64,000 nt of DNA from CAZKWG01 sp964615375 (lineage in GTDB: Bacteria; Myxococcota_A; UBA796; CAZKWG01). How positions within the stretch are numbered: the stretch's first letter is position 1; the number at the start of each line of letters is the position of its first letter. Where the stretch lies: the NCBI GenBank assembly GCA_964615375.1, contig CAZTOW010000028.1:1-64000 (forward strand), in the 5' to 3' direction. A program made the translations under genes and the position numbers. Below are positions 42,511-53,880 of the stretch, piece by piece. The notes under the pieces were generated by a model. That model saw only the letters and a list, made by a program, of their open reading frames with translations, searched no databases and was not told the origin of the DNA.

Positions 42511-44547
42511 GTGGAAGCGAGCTATCTCTCTCTCATTCCGGCCTTCCCTCTCCTGGGGGCCATCATCATCGGGCTGCTGAACCGTGCCGCCAGCCGCGTG
42601 GTCGCCGGCGGGATCGCCAGCGCCATGGTGGGGCTCTCGGCGGTGCTCAGCTTCTACGCGCTCTCCCAGCTCCTGGGCGGGCACGGCGAGGTCGGGGCGC
42701 TGACGACGACGCTCTACGAGTGGATGAAGGTCGGGCGACTCTCGGTGGACGTGGGCTTCGCGGCCGACCCGCTCAGCGCCGTCATGATGTGCGTGATCAC
42801 GGGCATCGGCTTCCTGATCCACGTCTACTCGGTCGGCTACATGGACGACCCCTCGGACGCGCGCAGCGTGTGGCGCTTCTTCGCCTACCTGAACCTGTTC
42901 GTGTTCGCGATGCTCCTGCTGGTCATGGGCGACAACTTCCTGCTCATGTTCGTGGGCTGGGAGGGCGTGGGCCTGTGCAGCTACCTGCTCATCGGCTTCT
43001 GGTTCGAGAACACCGACTACGCCACGGCGGGGCGCAAGGCCTTCGTCACCAACCGCGTCGGTGACTTCTGCTTCCTGGTGGGCCTCTTCTGGCTGTTCTG
43101 GTCGCTGGGCGACCACGCCACCCTGAACTTCGTCGAGCTGCGCGAGGTCATCGAGCAGAACCCGGCCCTGGTGGGCGGCGCTGGCGGCCTGGCGGTCACG
43201 GCCATCTGCCTGCTCTTCTTCGGCGGCGCCACGGGCAAGAGCGCGCAGATCCCGCTCTATGTCTGGCTGCCGGACGCGATGGCGGGCCCCACGCCGGTCA
43301 GCGCCCTCATCCACGCGGCGACGATGGTGACCAGCGGCATCTACATGCTCTGCCGCCTGAACTTCCTCTACGTGCTGGCCCCGGCGGCCATGGCGGTGGT
43401 GGCCACCGTCGGCGCGGCGACGGCCCTGCTGGCGGCGACCATCGCGATCACGCAGACGGACATCAAGAAGGTCCTGGCCTACTCCACGGTCAGCCAGCTG
43501 GGCTACATGTTCCTGGGCGTGGGCGTCGGGGCGTTCACCGCCGGCTTCTTCCACGTCGTCACGCACGCCTTCTTCAAGGCCGCCCTCTTCCTCGGGTCCG
43601 GCTCCATCATCCACGCCCTGCATCACGAGCAGGACATGCGGAAGATGGGCGGGCTCAAGAAGTACATGCCGATCACCTTCGGCGTCTTCGTCTGCGCCTG
43701 GCTCGCCATCATCGGCTTCCCCGGCACCTCGGGCTTCTTCTCCAAGGACGAGATCCTCTGGCTGACCTACAGCACGGAGCTCTTCCAGGACCTGCCCATG
43801 GGCGCGGCGATGACGAAGGTGCTGTGGGCGGTGGCCTTCGCGACCGCCATGCTGACGGCCTTCTACATGAGCCGGCTCATGTTCATGACCTTCTGGGGCA
43901 GCTATCGTGGCGGCCACGCGGATCATGGTCACGGACATGGTCAGGATCATGGTCATGACGCCCACGGGCACGGGCACGACCCGCACGAGTCCCCGGCGGT
44001 CATCACCTTCCCCCTGGTGGTGCTGGCCCTGCTCTCGGTGGTGGGCGGGCTCATGAACCTGCCGCACTGGCTGGCGGAGCACGGCTGGCTGCACCACTTC
44101 CTCGCGCCGGTCTTCGAGCCTGCGGAGAAGGTGGTGACCTTCGCGGAGGGTGGCTCGATGGAGTACATCCTCATGGGGGTCACGGTGGCCGGCGCGCTGG
44201 GCATGGTGGGCCTCGCCTACAGCCTCTACGTGAGCAACCCGAGCAAGCCGGCGGAGATCGCGGCGAAGGTGCCGGCGCTCTACCAGGGCTCGCTCAACAA
44301 GTGGTTCGTGGACGAGATCTACGAGGCCACCCTGCTCAAGCCCATCGTGCTGGTCAGCAAGCAGGTGCTCTGGGCGATCGTGGATGTGATGATCATCGAC
44401 GGGCTGGTGAACGGCGCCTCCAAGGTGGCGCGCGGCCTGTCCAACCTGAACCGGCAGGCCATGGTGGGCCAGGTGCAGGCTTACGCGTTCGCGGTCGCGG
44501 TCGGCGCCGCGGTGCTGGTCTTCGCCTACGCGGCGATGGGAGCCTGA
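42511..44547 (+). CDS. nuoL: NADH-quinone oxidoreductase subunit L
   Basis: A 678-residue antiporter-like proton channel subunit with about 16 membrane helices and the C-terminal lateral helix. Conserved Glu (WEGVGLCSYLLIGFW) and Lys in the TGKSAQIPLYVWLPDAM segment are present, as is the DIKKVLAYSTVSQLGYM helix. Unusual: a loop at about residues 469-493 (43915-43990) holds ten His alternating with Gly/Asp, which could bind metal. GTG start. Confidence 0.95.
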   Translation: MEASYLSLIPAFPLLGAIIIGLLNRAASRVVAGGIASAMVGLSAVLSFYALSQLLGGHGEVGALTTTLYEWMKVGRLSVDVGFAADPLSAVMMCVITGIGFLIHVYSVGYMDDPSDARSVWRFFAYLNLFVFAMLLLVMGDNFLLMFVGWEGVGLCSYLLIGFWFENTDYATAGRKAFVTNRVGDFCFLVGLFWLFWSLGDHATLNFVELREVIEQNPALVGGAGGLAVTAICLLFFGGATGKSAQIPLYVWLPDAMAGPTPVSALIHAATMVTSGIYMLCRLNFLYVLAPAAMAVVATVGAATALLAATIAITQTDIKKVLAYSTVSQLGYMFLGVGVGAFTAGFFHVVTHAFFKAALFLGSGSIIHALHHEQDMRKMGGLKKYMPITFGVFVCAWLAIIGFPGTSGFFSKDEILWLTYSTELFQDLPMGAAMTKVLWAVAFATAMLTAFYMSRLMFMTFWGSYRGGHADHGHGHGQDHGHDAHGHGHDPHESPAVITFPLVVLALLSVVGGLMNLPHWLAEHGWLHHFLAPVFEPAEKVVTFAEGGSMEYILMGVTVAGALGMVGLAYSLYVSNPSKPAEIAAKVPALYQGSLNKWFVDEIYEATLLKPIVLVSKQVLWAIVDVMIIDGLVNGASKVARGLSNLNRQAMVGQVQAYAFAVAVGAAVLVFAYAAMGA

Positions 44548-44550
44548 GCC

Positions 44551-46065
44551 ATGGCGCATCTGCTCTCGATCATCACCTTCCTTCCCCTGCTGGGCGCGGT
44601 GCTGTGCTTCCTCGCGCCCAAGGAGACGGCGAAGATCACAGCGATGGCGGTCTCGCTGCTGACCTTCGCGGCCTCCCTGCCGCTCTGGGGCTACGACCCG
44701 GCCAAGGCTGGCCCCATCGAGGGCTGGAGCACCTTCCAGTTCGTCGAGGGGCCCTACCCCTGGGTGGAGGATCTCGGGATCAGCTACCACCTGGGCGCGG
44801 ACGGCATCGCCGTCCTGCTGGTGCTGCTGACCACCTTCCTCACGCCCATCGTGATCGGCAGCTCGCTCAGCAGCATCAAGGACCGGCTCCCGCAGTACCT
44901 CGGCTTCATGCTGCTGCTGGAGACGGGGATGATCGGCGCCTTCGTCGCGCTGGACACCTTCCTCTTCTACGTGTTCTGGGAGCTGATGCTCATCCCGATG
45001 TACTTCATCATCGGGATCTGGGGCGGCTACGAGCGCATCTACGCGACGGTGAAGTTCTTCATCTACACGTTTGCGGGCTCGCTGCTGATGCTGGTGGCCA
45101 TCCTCGGGCTCTACACGCAGCACCATGAGCAGTTCGGGACCTGGTCGTCCAACCTCATCGACCTGTACCAGCTCAGCCTGCCCTGGGACGTGCAGGTGCT
45201 GATGTTCGCCGCCTTCGCCGTGGCGTTCGCGGTGAAGGTGCCGATGTTCCCGGTCCACACCTGGCTGCCGGACGCCCACGTCCAGGCGCCCACGGGCGGC
45301 TCGGTGATCCTGGCGGGCGTGCTGCTGAAGCTCGGGACCTTCGGGTTCCTGCGCTACGCGATGCCGCTGTTCCCCGAGGCGACCCTGACTTACGGGCCCG
45401 CGCTGGTGGTGCTGGCGGTCATCGGGATCATCTACGGCGCGCTGGTGGCCATGGTGCAGGAGGACATCAAGAAGCTGGTGGCCTACTCGTCCGTGAGCCA
45501 CATGGGCGTGGTGATGCTCGGCCTCTTCGCGCTCAACCCCGAGGGCGTGAGCGGCGCGGTCTACCAGATGCTGAACCACGGGCTCAGCACGGGCGCGCTG
45601 TTCCTCCTGGTGGGCGTGCTCTACGAGCGGCGGCACACCCGCATGATCTCGGAGTACGGCGGGCTGGCCAAGGTGGTGCCCCTGTTCTCTTTCGTGTTCA
45701 TGGTGGTGACCTTCTCCAGCATCGGGCTGCCCGGCCTGAACGGCTTCATCGGCGAGCTGCTCTGCCTGATGGGCGCCTATGAGCGGCACCCGGTCGCGAC
45801 GGCCTTCGCCACCACCGGCGTCATCTTCGGCGCGGTCTACATGCTGTGGGCCTACCAGCGCATGGTCTTCGGGCCGCTGCGGAACACGGAGAACAAGGAT
45901 CTGCAGGATCTGAACCTGGTGGAGAAGCTCTACCTCGCGCCGATCCTGGTGCTCATCGTGATCATGGGCCTCTTCCCCGGCCCCGTGCTGGAGAAGATGG
46001 GCAGCTCGGTCGAGCGGATCATCGAGGCGACGGACCCGTCCGCCGTAGTCAAGGCGGAGGAGTAG
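44551..46065 (+). CDS. nuoM: NADH-quinone oxidoreductase subunit M
   Basis: A 504-residue antiporter-like subunit with about 14 membrane helices. Conserved Glu in FWELMLIPMYFIIG (about 145) and Lys in the AFAVKVPMFPVHTWLPDAH segment (about 229) are in place. The DIKKLVAYSSVSHMG motif is near 310. Starts three bases after nuoL. No anomalies. Confidence 0.96.
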   Translation: MAHLLSIITFLPLLGAVLCFLAPKETAKITAMAVSLLTFAASLPLWGYDPAKAGPIEGWSTFQFVEGPYPWVEDLGISYHLGADGIAVLLVLLTTFLTPIVIGSSLSSIKDRLPQYLGFMLLLETGMIGAFVALDTFLFYVFWELMLIPMYFIIGIWGGYERIYATVKFFIYTFAGSLLMLVAILGLYTQHHEQFGTWSSNLIDLYQLSLPWDVQVLMFAAFAVAFAVKVPMFPVHTWLPDAHVQAPTGGSVILAGVLLKLGTFGFLRYAMPLFPEATLTYGPALVVLAVIGIIYGALVAMVQEDIKKLVAYSSVSHMGVVMLGLFALNPEGVSGAVYQMLNHGLSTGALFLLVGVLYERRHTRMISEYGGLAKVVPLFSFVFMVVTFSSIGLPGLNGFIGELLCLMGAYERHPVATAFATTGVIFGAVYMLWAYQRMVFGPLRNTENKDLQDLNLVEKLYLAPILVLIVIMGLFPGPVLEKMGSSVERIIEATDPSAVVKAEE

Positions 46066-46068
46066 ACG

Positions 46069-47559
46069 ATGGAATTCTCCGTTGGCGAGCTCAGGTACAT
46101 CTGGCCGAGCCTCACGACCTTCGCGTTCGGGCTGCTGATCCTGATGGTGGAGGTCGTGACGGGGCGCCGCTCGTCGGCGGTGTCCACCGGGGTGACGGCC
46201 TCGGGCCTGCTGCTCGCGCTGATCTTCAACGGCGTGATCGGGGCGGAGGTCGCCGACGAGTCGCGGCTGGCCTTCTCCGGCATGGTCGCCGTGGACAGCT
46301 TCGGCGTCGTGGTGAACTACATCCTCTGCCTGGCGGGCCTGGGCGCGCTCTTCATCGGGCACGACTACCTGGAGCGCGTGGACGTGCGCGTCCCCGAGTA
46401 CAACCCGCTGTTGCTGATGGCCGTCTCCGGGATGTCGCTGCTGGCGGTGGCCAACGACCTCATCCTGCTCTTCGTCGCCCTCGAGCTGATGAGCATCGCG
46501 CTCTACGTGCTCTGCGCCATCAACCGCGGCGAGCTGCGCGCGGTGGAGGCGGCGGCCAAGTACTTCATCCTCGGCGCCTTCGCCGCGGCCCTGCTGCTGT
46601 ACGGCGTGGCCTTCGTCTACGGGGCGGTGGGGACGACCCGGCTGGACTTCATCGGCCAGTGGCTCGCCGACGGGCGGGCGGTGACGGACTCGCCGCTGCT
46701 GGCGGTGGGGCTCGGGCTCATGCTGGTGGGCTTCGGCTTCAAGGTGGCGGCGGCGCCCTTCCACATGTGGAGCCCGGACGTCTACCAGGGCGCCCCCACC
46801 CCGGTGACCTCGTTCATGGCGACGGGCGTGAAGGCGGCCTCCTTCGCGGCCTTCGCCCGCGTGATGTTCGTGGCCTTCCTGTCCAGCAAGGTGGACTGGG
46901 GCTGGGCGATCTGGGGGATGGCGGCGATCACGATCCTCTGGGGCAACCTCGGCGCGCTGATTCAGACGGATCTGAAGCGCGTCCTGGCCTACAGCTCGAT
47001 CGGGCACGCCGGCTTCCTGCTGATGGCCTTCGCGGGCGCGCCGGCCACGGGCCTGGCCGAGAACCCGCGGGTGGGCGGCCTGCTCTTCTACCTCCTGACC
47101 TACACGGTCATGACGGTGGGCGCGTTCGCGGTGCTGAGCCTGCTGACCCGGGACGGCTCGGATGACACGGGCATCGAGCGCCTGAACGGCCTGTCGGTGC
47201 AGCATCCCTGGCTGGCGGCGGGGCTCTCGGTCTGCCTGCTCTCGCTGGCGGGCGTGCCCCCGACCATGGGCTTCGTGGCGAAGTTCTACCTGTTCGCGGC
47301 GGCGGTGGAGGGCGGTCACACCGGCCTCGCCGTGGTGGGCGCCATCGGCGGGGCGGCGGGCGTGTACTATTACCTGCGGCCCATCGTCCACATGTACATG
47401 AAGCCGGCGGCGGGCGCGCCGCGCCTGGCCCTGAACACCCCGGCCCTCGGCGCCCTGGCGGTGGCCTCGGCGGTGGTGCTGGTCTTCGGGATCTACCCGG
47501 CGCCGCTGATCGACTGGTGCCGGGAGGCCCTGCTCTCCCTGGCGGGCGTCCACGTCTGA
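46069..47559 (+). CDS. nuoN: NADH-quinone oxidoreductase subunit N
   Basis: A 496-residue antiporter-like subunit with 14 membrane helices. The conserved Glu in FVALELMSIALYVL and Lys in GFGFKVAAAPFHMWSPDVYQGAPTPVT are present, and TDLKRVLAYSSIGHAGF matches the family. Last gene of this nuo block; nuoA-I are not in the window. Convergent with ccmI. Confidence 0.96.
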   Translation: MEFSVGELRYIWPSLTTFAFGLLILMVEVVTGRRSSAVSTGVTASGLLLALIFNGVIGAEVADESRLAFSGMVAVDSFGVVVNYILCLAGLGALFIGHDYLERVDVRVPEYNPLLLMAVSGMSLLAVANDLILLFVALELMSIALYVLCAINRGELRAVEAAAKYFILGAFAAALLLYGVAFVYGAVGTTRLDFIGQWLADGRAVTDSPLLAVGLGLMLVGFGFKVAAAPFHMWSPDVYQGAPTPVTSFMATGVKAASFAAFARVMFVAFLSSKVDWGWAIWGMAAITILWGNLGALIQTDLKRVLAYSSIGHAGFLLMAFAGAPATGLAENPRVGGLLFYLLTYTVMTVGAFAVLSLLTRDGSDDTGIERLNGLSVQHPWLAAGLSVCLLSLAGVPPTMGFVAKFYLFAAAVEGGHTGLAVVGAIGGAAGVYYYLRPIVHMYMKPAAGAPRLALNTPALGALAVASAVVLVFGIYPAPLIDWCREALLSLAGVHV

Positions 47560-47606
47560 GCCGGCGCCCGGCGGGCTCCGCGCCCGCCCAGCGTCCGCTC
47601 GCGGTG

Positions 47607-47636
47607 GCTCAGGTCTCGCAGAGGCTCAGGTCTCGC
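47607..47636. repeat. Two 13-base direct repeats between convergent nuoN and ccmI
   Basis: GCTCAGGTCTCGC occurs twice with a 17-base period in the short gap between the two convergent gene ends. A third partial copy (GCTCAG) follows. No clear terminator hairpin with a T-run was seen. Confidence 0.5.
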
Positions 47637-47642
47637 GGACGC

Positions 47643-48845
47643 TCAGCTCCCGCCCAGGGTCAGCGCGATGTCCTTCGTGCCCGAGCTCAGCGGGCCGATG
47701 ACGGCGCTCTCCACGTCGCCCTCGGACTTCGTGGACGGGTTGCCGTCGCTGTCCACGCGCGCCTGCAGCCAGACCTGCTCGGGCCACTCGCCGCCCAGCA
47801 TCATGTCGCCGTCGGCCATCGAGAAGCTGTAGGGGAAGCTCTTGAGCGGGACGCGGAGCGCGGCCACCGGCGGCCCGCCCCCCTCGGCGCTGCGCCGGGC
47901 GATGATGAAGAGCAGGCCGGAGGTCGGGGTCTGGAGGCCCTCGGCGAGGGCGACGGAGCCCTGCAGGCGGACCTGCGGCGGCGGGGCCTTGGCCTCAGCC
48001 AGGAGCGTCACCGCCATCTGGCGATCCTCCGACGTGGGCGGGCTCGCCGCCACCGCCTGCTCCAGCGCGGCCATGGCCCCCTCCCGATCGTCCCGCTGCA
48101 TGCGGGCGAGCCCGAGGAAGATGAGCGCGCGGGGGAGCGCCGGGTTCTTCTCCAGGGCCTTGAGCAGGGTGGCCTCGGCCCGGTCGTTCATCCCGATCTG
48201 GAGCTGCAGCACCGCGAGGTGCGTGAGCACATAGGGGTCCTCGGGCGAGATGGCCCGCGCCTTGTCCAGCGTCGCCATGGCCCCGCTGAGATCGCGCGAG
48301 CGGATCGCGTGCCAGGTCAGCACGTTCAGCGCGTCCAGATCCTGCGGGTTCTTCTCCAGCGCGGCTCTCGCGGCCAGCACCTCGGCGTCCGAGGCCTGCG
48401 GGGCGCTGGAGGATCCGCCGGTCATCGGCTGGCCCTCCTTGCGCTCGGCGCTGAACGTGCTGAGCAGGTAGCCCAGGGCGACGAAGAAGCCGACGCCGCC
48501 CAGGGCCCAGCCGGCCCGCGACGCCGCGCTGGAGGGCGCCTTGCGGGGGGCCTCAGCCTCAGCGGGGGCGGCGGGCTCACCCTGGTCCAGGGCGCGCAGG
48601 GTGTCCGCGGCCTCCCCGACCAGGGCCTCGCGGCGGGATCGCCAGGCCTCTTCACCCAGCTTCTCGCGATCGGCGTCGACCTCGTGGAGGGCCTCCATCA
48701 GGACCTCCTTGCGCGCCCGCAGCACCTCGCCCTCGCTGGCCCGCGCCTTGCGACCGCGGGCGAGCGAGGCGATGGCCAGCGCGGCGCCCAGCACCGCGCC
48801 CACACCCACCACAACCAGAGGAGGACCCCAGACATCCCAGTTCAC
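47643..48845 (-). CDS. ccmI: Cytochrome c maturation protein CcmI (CycH)
   Basis: A 400-residue protein with an N-terminal membrane helix (about 8-27), a second helix near 118-140 and a TPR region (about 165-285) that holds apocytochrome c for heme ligation. The C-terminal part (about 300-400) is beta-rich. Last gene of the ccm operon; its ATG overlaps the ccmH stop (ATGA). Confidence 0.88.
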   Translation of the reverse strand: MNWDVWGPPLVVVGVGAVLGAALAIASLARGRKARASEGEVLRARKEVLMEALHEVDADREKLGEEAWRSRREALVGEAADTLRALDQGEPAAPAEAEAPRKAPSSAASRAGWALGGVGFFVALGYLLSTFSAERKEGQPMTGGSSSAPQASDAEVLAARAALEKNPQDLDALNVLTWHAIRSRDLSGAMATLDKARAISPEDPYVLTHLAVLQLQIGMNDRAEATLLKALEKNPALPRALIFLGLARMQRDDREGAMAALEQAVAASPPTSEDRQMAVTLLAEAKAPPPQVRLQGSVALAEGLQTPTSGLLFIIARRSAEGGGPPVAALRVPLKSFPYSFSMADGDMMLGGEWPEQVWLQARVDSDGNPSTKSEGDVESAVIGPLSSGTKDIALTLGGS

Positions 48846-49408
48846 GAGCGGTGATCCTCCCTCTTCGTCTGCGTCTCGCCGAGCTCCGCCAGCACCCTGG
48901 CCCGGTAGGCGTCCGCCTCCGCGGCCCCTTCAACCCCGGCCTCGGGCGCCGGAGCCGCCGCCTTCTTCCGGCCGGCGCCGAAGGCCACCCAGAGCAGCCC
49001 CCCGCCCACCGCCGCCGCGGGCCCCAGCCAGAGCAGCCAGGTGAGCCCCTGCTTGGGGGGCTCCAGCAGCACCCAGGTCCCGTAGCGGCCTACGAAGTAG
49101 TCCACGATCTGCTGGTCCCCGTAGCCGAGCGCCACCAGCTCGTGGATGCGGTCCCGCATGGCCCGCGCCGCCTCCGAGGGCGAGGCCGCCACGCTGAGGC
49201 CCTGACACACCGGGCAGCGCAGCTCGGAGGCGAGCTGGTCCGTGCGCTGCGTCACCTCCTCGTCCGAGGGCGGGGCCCCCAGCGGCGGCTCGGCCAGCGG
49301 CTTGCCCGCGTCCTCGTCCTTCATGGGCGCCGAGGACGCCTCGGGAGCCTCGGGGGCCTGCGCGCGGGCGGGCGCCCCCCAGAGCCAGAGCAGGAGCAGG
49401 GTCCTCAC
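48842..49408 (-). CDS. ccmH: Cytochrome c maturation protein CcmH
   Basis: A 188-residue periplasmic thiol reductase. A signal peptide is followed by the redox motif LRCPVCQ (Cys65, Cys68), the helical domain with IHELVALGYGDQQIVDYFVGRYG and a C-terminal membrane helix. It keeps the apocytochrome CXXCH thiols reduced. Overlaps ccmG and ccmI by ATGA. Confidence 0.94.
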   Translation of the reverse strand: MRTLLLLWLWGAPARAQAPEAPEASSAPMKDEDAGKPLAEPPLGAPPSDEEVTQRTDQLASELRCPVCQGLSVAASPSEAARAMRDRIHELVALGYGDQQIVDYFVGRYGTWVLLEPPKQGLTWLLWLGPAAAVGGGLLWVAFGAGRKKAAAPAPEAGVEGAAEADAYRARVLAELGETQTKREDHRS

Positions 49409-49916
49409 AGCATCGCCTCCAGCGTCTCCACCAGGACCTCCGGCAGGAGGGGCCCCGAGACCTTGCGCACGATCTGACCTTTCCGGTCGATGAAGAAGGT
49501 CTCCGGGACGCCGCCCACCCCGTAGTCGATGGCCGTGCGCTGGTTGGGGTCGAGCAGGGTCGGGTAGGCCCGCCCGTGCTTCTTCAGGTATTTCTCAGCG
49601 TTCTCCGCCTCGTCCCCGTAGAGCACGCCCAGGAACACCACCCCCCGCGGCTCGTAGCGGCGCGCCCCCTGCAGGAGCGTGTCGTGCTCCTGGAGGCAGG
49701 GCACGCACCAGGTCGCCCAGAAGTTCAGCACCACCGGGCTCCCCTCCAGGCTGGCCAGCGCCACCGGCTCGCCCTCCATGGTGCTCAGCGCGAAGCCCGG
49801 CGCGGGCTTGCCCTCCAGCACGCTCGGCAGCGCGCGCGGGTCGTGGCCGAAGCCCTCGGCCAGCAGCCACACCGCGGGCAGGATCACCACGGCCCCCCCG
49901 GCGAGGATCTTCCAGT

Positions 49917-49920
<4 letters not shown>
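49405..49920 (-). CDS. ccmG: Thioredoxin-like cytochrome c maturation protein CcmG/DsbE
   Basis: A 171-residue protein from ATG 49920, which overlaps the ccmF stop. An N-terminal membrane anchor is followed by a thioredoxin fold with WCVPC (Cys72, Cys75) and GVPETFFID at the cis-Pro loop. It passes electrons to CcmH. A longer frame to 50040 is not supported. Confidence 0.94.
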
Positions 49921-51913
<1,993 letters not shown>

Positions 51914-51917
<4 letters not shown>

Positions 51918-52360
51918 AGACCCTCCACCGTGTTGTACAGGTCGTGAGGGGCCTTGCCCTCCTCAGGAGCGCGGTACTCGTTCGAGTGTTTGACCATCAG
52001 GCGATCCGCCTCGAAGATCCCCTCCCGGGTCATGGTCCCCTCGACCACGACCCCGATGCCCTCGCGGAACATCTGCGGGGGCGCGCCGCGGGCGTGGACG
52101 GGGACCTCCTGCTTGCCGTCGGTGACGGAGAAGTGGATCTGCCCCGCGCTCTGCTTCCAGTCCACCGTGCCGGGCTTCACCAGGCCGCCCAGCCGGATGG
52201 TGGCCCCGACAGCCTGCTCCCCGTGCTCGCGGAGCTGGCTCGGATCCCAGTAGTAGACGAGGTTCTCGCCGATGTCGCCGAACGCGATGACGCCGAGGCC
52301 GAGCCCCGCCACCACGAGCGCACCGCCGAGGAAGAGACGCCGCTTCGCTCCTGCGTTCAT
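51914..52360 (-). CDS. ccmE: Heme chaperone CcmE
   Basis: A 148-residue protein from ATG 52360. An N-terminal anchor helix (about 9-28) is followed by the OB-fold heme chaperone domain with the covalent heme-binding motif KHSNEY (His125, Tyr129). Overlaps both neighbours by ATGA. The longer frame to 52456 is not supported. Confidence 0.94.
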
Positions 52361-52482
52361 GAGTCCTCCTTTCCCAGCCAGCGGACGACCAGCGACATCG
52401 CGTACACCGTCAGCGCCGCCCAGCTGATCCCGTAGGCCGCCCACACATACTCCCACCCGCCCGAGATCATCCCGCCCGTCAT
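52357..52482 (-). CDS. ccmD: Small membrane protein CcmD
   Basis: A 41-residue single-helix protein with the CcmD pattern EYVWAAYGISWAALTVYAMSLV followed by basic residues. It helps release holo-CcmE from the CcmABC complex. It is embedded between ccmC and ccmE with four-base overlaps on both sides, which supports the call despite its size. Confidence 0.85.
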   Translation of the reverse strand: MTGGMISGGWEYVWAAYGISWAALTVYAMSLVVRWLGKEDS

Positions 52483-53174
52483 GGCTTCCCTCCGACCTCG
52501 AGCGGCCTCGGCAGCTCGGGGAGATCCGGCGCTTCGTCCTCGCGCGCCAGATCGCGCAGCGCGATGCGCCGCCGCGCGCCGACGAGGGCGATGGACAGGA
52601 AGAGCATCCCGAAGGCGGCGACGCGCAGCGGCGTCACCATCTCCGAGTCCACCGTCTTCGGGCTGGAGAAGGGTTGATGCAGGGTCCGCCACCACTTCAC
52701 CGAGTAGTAGACGATGGGCACATCGACGAAGGCCACCACCGTCGCCACCGCGCTCGCCACCATGCGCCGCTCGGGCTGCTCGATGGTGCGTCGCAGCACC
52801 AGCACCACGCCGAAGGCCACCAGCAGCACCGCCGCCGTCGTGAGCCGCGGATCCCAGGTCCACCAGACCCCCCAGGTCGGGCGCGCCCAGATGGAGCCCT
52901 GCACCAGCAGCAGGGCGTTGAGCAGCACGCCCACCTCCACCGCCGCCTCCATGGTCGCGTCCCAGCCCCGGCGGCCCGACCAGAGCGCGCCCACCGCGGC
53001 CACGAAGCTGATGAGGTAGACGACCAGGGCCATCCAGGCCGTGGGGACGTGGACATAGAGGATGCGGCCCACATCGCCCATCATGGCCTCGGGAGGAGCC
53101 ATGAACAGCCCCATCCCGTGCCCTGCGGCGAGCAGCAGCACCCCAAACACGCCGAGCGGGATCTCCCACTTCAC
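52479..53174 (-). CDS. ccmC: Heme handling protein CcmC
   Basis: A 231-residue protein with six membrane helices. The WWD motif WGVWWTWDPRLT is near residues 101-112, and the flanking heme-ligand His residues are His42 (HVPTAW) and His166 (TLHQP). It attaches heme to CcmE. GTG start overlapping the ccmB stop (GTGA). Confidence 0.94.
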   Translation of the reverse strand: MKWEIPLGVFGVLLLAAGHGMGLFMAPPEAMMGDVGRILYVHVPTAWMALVVYLISFVAAVGALWSGRRGWDATMEAAVEVGVLLNALLLVQGSIWARPTWGVWWTWDPRLTTAAVLLVAFGVVLVLRRTIEQPERRMVASAVATVVAFVDVPIVYYSVKWWRTLHQPFSSPKTVDSEMVTPLRVAAFGMLFLSIALVGARRRIALRDLAREDEAPDLPELPRPLEVGGKP

Positions 53175-53839
53175 AGGTCCACCACCTTTCCGAAGAGGAC
53201 GCCGCAGAGGCTCCAGTACACCGCGTCGAAGCTGGCCAGCAGGATGATCCAGGACCCGGACTGGTCCATGGGGTCGCCCTGCATGGCCAGGCTGGTCGCC
53301 TTGACCGCGGCCAGCAGGACCGGCACCACCAGCGGGAAGAGCATCAGGGGGAGCAGGATCTGCTTCGCCGGGACCCGCGCCGTCAGCGCCGAGTACAGCG
53401 TGCCCGGCGCGGCCAGACCGGCGCTCCCCAGCACCACCGCGCCCACCAGGGCGGGCAGCTCCTGCGGAGCGGGGGCGTCGAAGAGCACGAGGCTCACGCC
53501 CAGCGACATTACGGCGATGATCACGAGCTGGAGCGCGTTGGCCAGCGCCTTGCCGTAGAACAGCGCCGCGGGCGGCACCGGGATGAGCAGCAGCCGCTCC
53601 AGCGCCCCCGCCTCCACCTCGAGCTGGAGCGAGGCCGAGAGCAGCAGCGTGCTGGACAGCATCACCGCCATCCACAGGTAGGCCGCCGACTGCCGGCTCA
53701 GGGCCGCCGTGTCCGGCCCGATCGCGAAAGAGAACAGCAGCAGCACGATGAACGCGAAGCAGAGCAGCGCGAGACCCCGGGTCCGCGCCCTCCACTCGAT
53801 GAGCAGGTCCTTCTCCAGGATGCCCAGAACCGCGCGCAC
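53171..53839 (-). CDS. ccmB: Heme exporter membrane subunit CcmB
   Basis: A 222-residue ABC permease with six membrane helices. The segment LEVEAGALERLLLIPVPPAALFYGKALAN matches the CcmB coupling region. GTG start with AGGAGG upstream. It works with CcmA to drive release of holo-CcmE. Confidence 0.93.
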   Translation of the reverse strand: MRAVLGILEKDLLIEWRARTRGLALLCFAFIVLLLFSFAIGPDTAALSRQSAAYLWMAVMLSSTLLLSASLQLEVEAGALERLLLIPVPPAALFYGKALANALQLVIIAVMSLGVSLVLFDAPAPQELPALVGAVVLGSAGLAAPGTLYSALTARVPAKQILLPLMLFPLVVPVLLAAVKATSLAMQGDPMDQSGSWIILLASFDAVYWSLCGVLFGKVVDL

Positions 53840-53880
53840 GCCCCCTCCTGTCCCAGGACCCTAACCTGATCTGCGCGCCC

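Noticed and set aside
42115..47553. A very long open frame (1812 codons) antisense to nuoJ-N
   Set aside because: It is the complementary frame of high-GC nuo genes, rich in His/Arg/Glu/Val with no domain. The plus-strand nuo genes are unmistakable.
47560..47642. Bidirectional terminator between nuoN and ccmI
   Set aside because: The 17-base direct repeats are clear, but no stable hairpin followed by T-runs on either strand could be drawn.
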